This document shows, piece after piece, positions 44,931 to 50,700 of a DNA stretch of 50,700 nucleotides. The notes beneath the pieces were generated by a model. That model had not been told where the DNA came from and did not search any database. It worked only from the letters and a program-made list of their open reading frames with translations. The stretch spans positions 1-50,700 of IMG/VR virus record IMGVR_UViG_3300028024_000181, one strand, 5' to 3'. The DNA comes from a virus. The number at the start of each line of letters is the position of its first letter. Positions within the stretch are counted from its first letter, which is position 1. The position numbers were made by a program, and so were the translations under genes.

Positions 44931-46091
44931 ATGCCATATGCACGGAAAACACTCGCGCAGATCCGGTCTGACGCGATGGCGGACATCGCGGCCGCGCTGC
45001 AGGGCTCGGATCCTCTCCTACGGTTCGCGGCGCTAAAAATCATCGGCGTCGTGCTCGCGGGCATGACCAACGAGGAATACGGTTACCTCGACTGGATCGC
45101 GAAACAGACGAACCCTTTCACCGCCGACGACGAGTATCTTGAGGCGTGGGGGGCACTGAAGAAGGTCTATCGCAAGGATGCGAGCGCCGCGAGCTTGTCG
45201 GCGACGTTCACGGGCGTCGCCGGCAAGCTGCTCGACGACGATACGCCGGTGGTGCGAAGCGATGGAGCAACCTACACCACGTCGGGCACGCAGACCGTCG
45301 TTGGAACGTCGGTCACAGTGACGATCGTGGCCGATGTCGCGGGGGCTGCCGGCAATGCGGATCCCGGTACCGTCGTCGCCCTCGACATCGCGGTCGACGG
45401 CATCCAGTCAACTGGCGCGGTCACTGGCACGGTTTCGTCGGGCGCCGATATCGAGGACCAGGAGGATTATCGCGCGCGCGTGCTGGCGAAGTATCAGCAG
45501 CCCCCGCAGGGCGGCGCGGCGCCGGATTATGTGGAATGGGCGACTGACGTCGCTGGCGTCACACGCGCATGGTGCGCGCCGAACGGCTTCGGCGCCGGCA
45601 CGGTAGTCGTGTACATCATGCTGGACGATGCGCAGGCAGCGCACGGCGGGTTTCCGCAAGGCACCGATGGGGTGTCTCAACACGATCAAGGGCCCGGTGG
45701 TCTGCCGCGCGGAACAGTGGCGACGGGGGATCAACTGATAGTCGCGGATGCGCTGGTCGCAGAGGAGCCTGTGACCGCGCTCGTGTATGTATGCGCACCC
45801 ATCCAGAACGTGCTCTCGTTCGTTCTGTCGGGATCTTCAGGATGGTCGACGGCAACTCGCAATGCGGTCGAAACACAGATTTCCGACGTCTTCTTTCGCA
45901 ACGGTGATCCGCGAGCCGGGACTGTCAACAGATCCGATATCAATTCGGCTATCGGCGCAGTCGCTGGAACGGCGGGATTCGTCATCGAATCGATCACGGG
46001 GGTGATCGGCGGCATACCGAGTAGCTACCCAGACAACATTACCGGAAGCTTTGGTTCCTTGCCGGTGCTCGGCACCGTAACGTATTCCTGA
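44931..46091 (+). CDS. Baseplate J-like protein (Mu gp47)
   Basis: The 386-residue product shows ARKTLAQIRSDAMADIAAAL and LDWIAKQTNPFTADDEYLEAWGALKKVYRKDA at the N-terminus. EDQEDYRARVLAKYQQPPQGGAAPDYVEWATDVAGVTRAW lies in the middle. These are typical of baseplate J-like wedge proteins. It links the hub to tail fibres. Confidence 0.94.
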   Translation: MPYARKTLAQIRSDAMADIAAALQGSDPLLRFAALKIIGVVLAGMTNEEYGYLDWIAKQTNPFTADDEYLEAWGALKKVYRKDASAASLSATFTGVAGKLLDDDTPVVRSDGATYTTSGTQTVVGTSVTVTIVADVAGAAGNADPGTVVALDIAVDGIQSTGAVTGTVSSGADIEDQEDYRARVLAKYQQPPQGGAAPDYVEWATDVAGVTRAWCAPNGFGAGTVVVYIMLDDAQAAHGGFPQGTDGVSQHDQGPGGLPRGTVATGDQLIVADALVAEEPVTALVYVCAPIQNVLSFVLSGSSGWSTATRNAVETQISDVFFRNGDPRAGTVNRSDINSAIGAVAGTAGFVIESITGVIGGIPSSYPDNITGSFGSLPVLGTVTYS

Positions 46092-46096
46092 TCGCC

Positions 46097-46687
46097 ATGC
46101 TCGCTCCTGAACTGACTGACGCCGATTTTTTAGCGGCGCTGCAGGCACTGATGCCACGCGGCCGTGTATGGCCTCGTGATGCTGATGCCATTCAAACGAA
46201 AACGCTCGCAGGCTGCGCGCCCACTTATACGCGACTTACGGCCCGAGCAAACAATGTCATCACCGATGGCTTTCCCGGGTCGACGTACGAACTTCTGCCG
46301 GAGTGGGAAGCGTCGCTCGGGCTACCAGATCCATGTGCTGGCCCCGCACCGACAACGCAGCAGCGCGTTGCGCAGGTTGTCGCGCGCCTGACTGCCACGG
46401 GTGGCCAGTCCATCGCGTACTACACCGCTGTTGCGGCCGCGCTTGGGTATGCGATCACGATCACGCAATTCGTCCCATCCCGGTTCGGCAAGAACTTCGG
46501 CACGCTATTTGGCGGAACGGCATGGGCGTTCGCCTGGCAGGTGAATGCACCGACGTTCACGATCACGAGTCTCCAATTCGGCGGTTCGTTCGGGACGCCC
46601 TTCGCGTCATGGGGCAACAACGTTCTGCAATGCGAGCTGCAGCGATTTGCGCCCGCCCATACAACCCTTCTGTTCAAATATTCTTAA
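46097..46687 (+). CDS. DUF2313 tail protein (Mu gp48-like)
   Basis: The 196-residue product (LMPRGRVWPRDADAIQTKTL, ARANNVITDGFPGSTYELLPEWEASLGLPDP) matches the Mu gp48 family, which connects baseplate and fibres. It follows the gp47 homologue by 5 nt as in Mu. Confidence 0.92.
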   Translation: MLAPELTDADFLAALQALMPRGRVWPRDADAIQTKTLAGCAPTYTRLTARANNVITDGFPGSTYELLPEWEASLGLPDPCAGPAPTTQQRVAQVVARLTATGGQSIAYYTAVAAALGYAITITQFVPSRFGKNFGTLFGGTAWAFAWQVNAPTFTITSLQFGGSFGTPFASWGNNVLQCELQRFAPAHTTLLFKYS

Positions 46688-46693
46688 AGCCAA

Positions 46694-47992
46694 ATGGACC
46701 GTCTAATTGCGCCGAACTCAGTTCCACTAGCCCAAGCGGACACGGCGCCCGCTACGGGAACGCCGCAATATGCGACCGACGGTAACCCGGCGACGAATGT
46801 GCCGGCGACGCAGTGGCCGGCATATGCGTTTAATACCCTGCAGGACGAGATTTACAACGTCATCATCGCCGCAGGGCTAACGCCGAATCGCAATGCATGG
46901 AATCAGCTGCTCACTGCGATTCAATCGATGCTTCAGGGGAGCACGACGAATGTAGGTGTCGATACCGGCGCTGCGAATGCATATGTTGTTGCGTTCACGC
47001 CAGCACTCCCTAATCCGGTTCCATGGGTGCCGTTCTGGTTCGAGGTCGCACACACGAACACAGGAGCCTCGACGCTCAATGCAACGAGGACGGTCGAGCC
47101 ACTCGTCGGTGCTGCGCACGCGGCGTTGCAAGGCGGTGAGCTCGTCGCGAAGGGCAATGCACTCGTCTACTGGAACCCGACGCTCAATTCGAATGCGGGA
47201 GCCTATGTGCTCCTCTTCTGCTCTGGAGCAGCGGAGCAAGTTGCACCGGCTACGCAGTCGGGGCATGCCATGCAACTCGGGCAGGCGACCGGCCGCCTTC
47301 TACGTACAAGCGTGTATCGCCTCATTTCCGGCGTCCTTAGCGTCTCGGTGAATGGCGGATCGTTCACGGCAACGGGAGGTGCAAATTTCACTCCGTTGGC
47401 ACTAACGAATTCGATTGTTGCGGAGGTGATCGGTGGTGGTGGTGGATCCGGAAGTACTCTGAATCCATCTACCGGAAATACATCAATGACCGGCGGCGGA
47501 GGAGGCGCGAACGTTCAACGCGGGCTGTTCACCAGTGGCTTTAGTTCGCTTGCGCCCACCGTTGGAGTTGGTGGCACGGGCGGCGTAGGTAGCGCGGTCG
47601 CGGGAGGTACGGGCGGAACATCAAGCCTTGGAGCGCTCATATCCGCAGGAGGAGGCGGCGGCAGCGCTGGCGGTCTCTCGTTCGCAACAACTACCAATGC
47701 TGCGGCTTCTGGCGGTGGAGGCAGCGGGACTGGCGCAGGCGGCAACCTGGCTAGCTTGCAAGGTGCCACAGGTGCCAATGGCTTCTCACTAACTGGCGCA
47801 CTACTGAGTGGAGCGGGGGGATCGAACGGCCTGGGCTATCCCGGCGCGCAGGGCGTTGGCAGCGGGCAACAAGGCGTCGCCGGTCCGAACGTCGGCTCTG
47901 GTGCAAGCGGCGCTACATCAGCTTCTGGAGGCGGAGCGCAATCGGGCGCCGCAGGATCGCCCGGTCAAATCACCGTTTGGGAATACCAATAA
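46694..47992 (+). CDS. Tail fibre protein with glycine-rich tip
   Basis: The 432-residue product has an N-terminal baseplate-attachment region (residues 1-90, TPQYATDGNPATNVPATQWPAYAFNTLQDEIYNVI). A beta-rich shaft follows, then a Gly/Ser/Ala-rich end from about residue 235 with many GGGG runs and the finish GQITVWEY. That end resembles polyglycine-sandwich receptor-binding tips. It is likely the receptor-binding protein. It overlaps the next gene start by one base. Confidence 0.85.
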   Translation: MDRLIAPNSVPLAQADTAPATGTPQYATDGNPATNVPATQWPAYAFNTLQDEIYNVIIAAGLTPNRNAWNQLLTAIQSMLQGSTTNVGVDTGAANAYVVAFTPALPNPVPWVPFWFEVAHTNTGASTLNATRTVEPLVGAAHAALQGGELVAKGNALVYWNPTLNSNAGAYVLLFCSGAAEQVAPATQSGHAMQLGQATGRLLRTSVYRLISGVLSVSVNGGSFTATGGANFTPLALTNSIVAEVIGGGGGSGSTLNPSTGNTSMTGGGGGANVQRGLFTSGFSSLAPTVGVGGTGGVGSAVAGGTGGTSSLGALISAGGGGGSAGGLSFATTTNAAASGGGGSGTGAGGNLASLQGATGANGFSLTGALLSGAGGSNGLGYPGAQGVGSGQQGVAGPNVGSGASGATSASGGGAQSGAAGSPGQITVWEYQ

Positions 47993-48216
47993 TGCACACA
48001 TACGCGCGCATATACGATGGCATCGTCGTGGAAATCATTAACCCCGCTACAGACGAAAGCGGAAATGAGATCCCCATTTCAGAACGCTTTCACCCCGTAA
48101 TTGTCGCCATGTTAGTGGACGTCACAAATTCAGCCCCAGCACCTCAACAATACTGGACCTACCAGAACGGAATCTTTGAGGCACCAACATCGACGACGCA
48201 AAACCCTCCAGAATGA
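47992..48216 (+). CDS. Hypothetical protein after the tail fibre
   Basis: The 74-residue product (MHTYARIYDGIVVEIINPATDESGNEIPISERF, PQQYWTYQNGIFEAP) looks like the small beta-rich proteins placed directly after fibre genes. They are often fibre chaperones or accessory fibre parts. Its ATG overlaps the fibre stop. It is the last rightward gene before the minus-strand moron block. Confidence 0.68.
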   Translation: MHTYARIYDGIVVEIINPATDESGNEIPISERFHPVIVAMLVDVTNSAPAPQQYWTYQNGIFEAPTSTTQNPPE

Positions 48217-48240
48217 AGGAGGCGTCGTGGGTGCGCACAT

Positions 48241-48447
48241 CTACCACAGTCGCAAGGATGCGTCACGAGCGTCGTTGAACCCAATGCACCAATATTCGTG
48301 AGCGACAGTTCCCGGCCGATATGGGGCGACTAGATCGCCAGATTCCTGAGCCTCATATCCGGCCTTATATGCGTAATGCTTCATTATCTCCGCAGGCGTT
48401 GTCTCGTCGTTGAATAACCAATGGAGCCACGCAAACAACATTTTCAT
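48241..48447 (-). CDS. Small hypothetical moron protein
   Basis: The 68-residue product (MKMLFAWLHWLFNDETTPAEIMKHYAYKAGYEAQESGD, HEYWCIGFNDARDASLRLW) is a small aromatic-rich protein of unknown function. The ATG at 48447 has GGAGAA 8 bases upstream. It is downstream of the outer-membrane gene and may be co-transcribed with it, although 63 nt of sequence with no clear signal lie between. Confidence 0.6.
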   Translation of the reverse strand: MKMLFAWLHWLFNDETTPAEIMKHYAYKAGYEAQESGDLVAPYRPGTVAHEYWCIGFNDARDASLRLW

Positions 48448-48510
48448 TCTTGTTCTCCACAATTAGAGCGGCAAATGAGCGGCCAACGCCGACGCGGATT
48501 ATAGCGTTTG

Positions 48511-49182
48511 TCAGAAAACATTGGCCCGATACTTCAGCAGCAAAACATGCGTGCCGTTCCACACGGGCGGCGTCGGATCGCTCGCTGGTGCCTGGTTGAG
48601 AAAGTACTGATAGGCCAGCGAGAAGTTTTTGTACGAGATCGATGCGCCGACGACTGCGCCCAATCGCCACTTCGGATCGTTGTTGACGGCGAAGTTGCGC
48701 GGCACCGATACCTGCGGGCTAGTCCATCCGATGACGGTTTCCGACCAAGTACTGCGGTGCAGGTAAGGGCCTCCCTCGATACCGAAACGCCAGCCGCCGT
48801 AATCCATGTGTGGCTCAAGTGTAAGCAGGAATCCCTGATCATGGCCGCTGCCGACATAGCGCGCTAATGGCATGCACTGGCCAACGCAACTGTTCGTCTG
48901 TCGGTTGTAGTTAGCATCGTCTGGAACCGCAAGAGCATTCGTGTGGATCGTGCCGAGCCACGCCCAATCTGCATGCCACGATATGCCCAAGTGTTCGGCC
49001 TGGTATAGGTCACCCGTGAATCCGGCTTCGATGGCCGGCGCAGTCAAATCCATCTGATGCGCAAAGCCGTCCTGATACCAGCGACCATTGGGGCCGTTCT
49101 GATAAGCGGAGCCGCCGATACCGGCCTCGATTTGAAAGAAATTTTCCGCTTGTGCGCTGATAGCGACACAGCCGAGTGACAT
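48511..49182 (-). CDS. Outer-membrane beta-barrel-type protein
   Basis: The product is about 223 residues. It has a signal-peptide-like start (MSLGCVAISAQAEN), alternating amphipathic strands (HLGISWHADWAWLG, FLLTLEPHMDYGGWRFGIEGG, FSLAYQYFLN) and a C-terminal Phe (LLLKYRANVF), the classic outer-membrane beta-barrel signature. The signal lacks a basic N-region. Codons just upstream in the same frame (RRPGARWRAAAVA) would provide one, so the true start may be a non-standard codon further upstream. Two Cys at about 99 and 103 may form a disulfide. It follows the regulator gene by 2 nt. Prophage-encoded barrels can alter phage receptors, which is inference. Confidence 0.75.
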   Translation of the reverse strand: MSLGCVAISAQAENFFQIEAGIGGSAYQNGPNGRWYQDGFAHQMDLTAPAIEAGFTGDLYQAEHLGISWHADWAWLGTIHTNALAVPDDANYNRQTNSCVGQCMPLARYVGSGHDQGFLLTLEPHMDYGGWRFGIEGGPYLHRSTWSETVIGWTSPQVSVPRNFAVNNDPKWRLGAVVGASISYKNFSLAYQYFLNQAPASDPTPPVWNGTHVLLLKYRANVF

Positions 49183-49184
49183 TG

Positions 49185-49484
49185 CTACGGCTGCTGCTCT
49201 CCATCGGGCGCCGGGGCGTCTGTATCCAGATCGATGAATGCGCCTATCTTTCGCATCTCGTTCAGAACACGCTCGATATCGGCCGCAGAAAGAACCGTCA
49301 TCGCCGCCCCCATAAAGAGGTTCGCCGGCGGTATGCGCGGGGCTGCGAGATTGCTTTCTTCCGCATATTCCCGCCAACGTCGACTGGTCTTGAGTCCCAA
49401 TATCCGCGCCATTTGTGTTCCGGAGAACTGAAGTCGCTCTTTCCAATTCTTCATCTGAGCGGCGGTCGGGGAGCGATAGAGCAT
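49185..49484 (-). CDS. Putative XRE-like regulator of the moron
   Basis: The 99-residue product has a helix-turn-helix-like segment near the N-terminus (MKNWKERLQFSGTQMARILGLKTSRRWREYAE), of a type found in small DNA-binding proteins. A helical C-terminus follows (LSAADIERVLNEMRKIGAFIDLD). The operator-like palindrome in its promoter suggests autoregulation. The gene is directly followed by the outer-membrane gene. The start may be MKNW at about residue 11. Confidence 0.68.
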   Translation of the reverse strand: MLYRSPTAAQMKNWKERLQFSGTQMARILGLKTSRRWREYAEESNLAAPRIPPANLFMGAAMTVLSAADIERVLNEMRKIGAFIDLDTDAPAPDGEQQP

Positions 49485-49581
49485 GGCGTATTGATCCGGA
49501 GCGCGCAGGCGCGCGAAAACAGGCTTTCATGATGAGTCCCTTTCGGATGGCGGCCGCGCGGATGCGCTTCCAATAGCAAAT

Positions 49582-49610
49582 AAGATAGGCGGATTCCGCC
49601 TAGTCGTCAA
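49582..49610 (-). promoter_or_regulatory. Moron promoter with a palindromic operator in its spacer
   Basis: On the minus strand TTGACG (49610-49605) and TATCTT (49587-49582) are 17 bp apart. A perfect 17-bp palindrome TAGGCGGAATCCGCCTA (49602-49586) fills this spacer. A protein bound there would block RNA polymerase. The remaining bases 49485-49581 form a leader of about 90 nt without a recognised element. Confidence 0.78.
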
Positions 49611-49631
49611 GCACGAAATAATACGACCACC

Positions 49632-49653
49632 AGCCCTCTCCGGAGGGCTTTTT
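49632..49653 (+). terminator. Intrinsic terminator before the holin-like gene
   Basis: A 7-bp perfect stem (AGCCCTC/GAGGGCT) with a TCCG loop is followed by TTTT. It lies 16 bases before the ATG at 49669. It would stop rightward late transcription unless read through, and it follows the pattern of other terminators placed just before start codons. Confidence 0.8.
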
Positions 49654-49668
49654 CATTTCCGGGGATTC

Positions 49669-50064
49669 ATGGAAGACAACGCGATGAGCCTGAGCGATGA
49701 CGAACTCTCCAGCCTGACTCACGAGGACCAGTGGAAGCGGAACGTCGACAAACAATTTCAAGCGTTAAATCTGCGACAGAGCAATACGGATGTCGAGATG
49801 GCGAACATCAAAAGCGATGTCGCCGAAAACACCGCGCTCACTAGGCAGATTGCGGATGACACGAAAGCGATGCGCGATGCCTGGGCCGACGGCGTCGCGA
49901 TGAAACGTTTTTTCTGCCGGCTCGCCGATGCATGGACCTTCCTGCTACGCAAGGTCTTTCTCCCCGGGCTAGTCACAGTGCTGGTGCTTGTGATCATGAA
50001 GGCCATTCTGTGGGGCGCGACGATCCCGGAGTGGGCGAGCGCGATCTTCAAGCTGATGGGCTGA
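49669..50064 (+). CDS. Putative holin-type membrane protein
   Basis: The 131-residue product is soluble and helical at first (residues 1-80, including NVDKQFQALNLRQSNTDVEMANIKSDVAEN). One strong transmembrane segment then lies at about residues 97-117 (FLPGLVTVLVLVIMKAILWG), with a short C-terminus. It lies directly before the endolysin, so it may act as holin or a related lysis factor. One membrane span with a long cytoplasmic N-terminus is a less common topology. The start may be the second Met at 49684. Confidence 0.6.
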   Translation: MEDNAMSLSDDELSSLTHEDQWKRNVDKQFQALNLRQSNTDVEMANIKSDVAENTALTRQIADDTKAMRDAWADGVAMKRFFCRLADAWTFLLRKVFLPGLVTVLVLVIMKAILWGATIPEWASAIFKLMG

Positions 50065-50130
50065 CGCCACGCGCCAGCCATTCGATTTCCCTCCTTTTGA
50101 TCCGCGCATATCGTCGCGCTGGAGATCTCC

Positions 50131-50700
50131 ATGTCACCCGAAACGCTCGCCGCGGCGCTGCAGATTCCGCTCGCCCGTGCTTCCCTATGGGCCGATCCAC
50201 TGTCGGCCGCGATGGCGCTGTATGAGATCGATACACCAGCTCGCCAGGCAGCCTTCCTCGCGCAATGCGGCCATGAATGCGGTCGATTCCAGTGGCTCCG
50301 TGAACTGTGGGGGCCGACATCGGAACAGAAGCTGTACGAGCCGTTCACACCGAAGTCTCGCGCGTTGGGCAATACGACCGATGGTGATGGTTTCAGATAT
50401 CGCGGCGGCGGCCTGCTCGGCATCACCGGTCGTTACAACTTCCGGGTGATGGGCCAGAAGATCGGCTTCGATCTCGAGGCGAACCCTGATCTCATCGTGC
50501 GTCCCGACGTCGCATCGCTCGCGTCAGCGCAATTCTGGGCCGACCGCAACTTCAACGCATACGCCGATGCAGGCCAGTTTCTGACGCTGAGCCGGGCCAT
50601 CAATCTCGGCAATCCAAACAGCACGGCGCCGCCGAACGGCATGGACGATCGCGAGCAGCTCTGGACGAGTTGCAAGGCTGCGCTCGGCGTCACCGACTGA
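50131..50700 (+). CDS. GH19 family endolysin
   Basis: The 189-residue product contains the glycoside hydrolase 19 (chitinase/lysozyme) signature: AAFLAQCGHECGRFQWLREL, with Glu in GHECG as catalytic acid. GFRYRGGGLLGITGRYNFRVMGQ follows, then LSRAINLGNP. Such enzymes cut peptidoglycan during host lysis. No signal peptide is present, so export depends on the holin-like protein upstream. The stop is the last base of the window, and spanin genes, if any, are outside. Confidence 0.93.
   Translation: MSPETLAAALQIPLARASLWADPLSAAMALYEIDTPARQAAFLAQCGHECGRFQWLRELWGPTSEQKLYEPFTPKSRALGNTTDGDGFRYRGGGLLGITGRYNFRVMGQKIGFDLEANPDLIVRPDVASLASAQFWADRNFNAYADAGQFLTLSRAINLGNPNSTAPPNGMDDREQLWTSCKAALGVTD

Noticed and set aside
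47400-47990. Regular GGC/GGA-rich repeats in the fibre gene considered as a repeat array or CRISPR.
   Set aside because: There are no constant repeats with unique spacers. The pattern is explained by glycine codons.
1-50700. tRNA, rRNA or a complete attachment site.
   Set aside because: None was seen by eye. The integrase reads off the left edge, so attL is expected outside the window.

Overview
The window is almost entirely one temperate caudovirus prophage. It runs from a tyrosine integrase at the left edge to a GH19 endolysin that ends on the last base. The DNA is GC-rich, genes are packed with 4-nt ATGA/GTGA overlaps, and the protein families (DUF4224 next to integrase, DUF5131, gpA-type terminase, Mu-type tail) are those seen in prophages of Burkholderia and related Betaproteobacteria. 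I therefore infer a Burkholderia-like host. No bacterial flanking gene, tRNA, rRNA or attachment site is visible.

Layout. (1) 1-12989, minus strand: the leftward early operon, with integrase, DUF4224, ASCH and DUF5131 proteins, many small unknowns, a block with diversity-generating retroelement (DGR) features at 4987-6420, two secreted proteins and a large ParB-domain protein. Two intrinsic terminators sit just upstream of start codons inside it. (2) 12990-14381: the lysogeny switch. An XRE repressor faces a small Cro-like gene. Four related 16-bp operator sites lie in two pairs, each pair with 24-bp spacing and the same geometry relative to a promoter. (3) 14364-15900: three small minus-strand genes inserted against the rightward operon, bounded by copies of a 14-bp repeat and sharing a promoter module. 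(4) 15905-25408: the rightward early operon, with a CII-position regulator, a replication initiator carrying iteron-like repeats, nucleases and homing-type endonucleases. It ends in a putative Q-like late regulator followed by a promoter and immediate terminator. (5) 25538-36292: packaging and a lambda-type head, with the large terminase interrupted by a class 3-like intein in its Walker A motif. (6) 36282-48216: a Mu-type contractile tail, from sheath to glycine-rich fibre. (7) 48241-49484, minus strand: late morons including an outer-membrane-type protein and its apparent regulator. (8) 49669-50700: a putative holin and the endolysin.

How it fits together. Repressor bound at the paired operators would silence both early promoters. 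After induction the right arm would replicate the genome and make the late regulator, which lets transcription pass the terminator at 25483 into the packaging, head, tail and lysis genes. The most unusual element is the DGR-like block. Two adjacent genes end in 94-bp repeats that differ at 13 positions, all in codon positions 1 or 2, as expected of adenine-specific mutagenic homing. An Avd-like gene follows them, yet no reverse transcriptase or template repeat is visible in the window.
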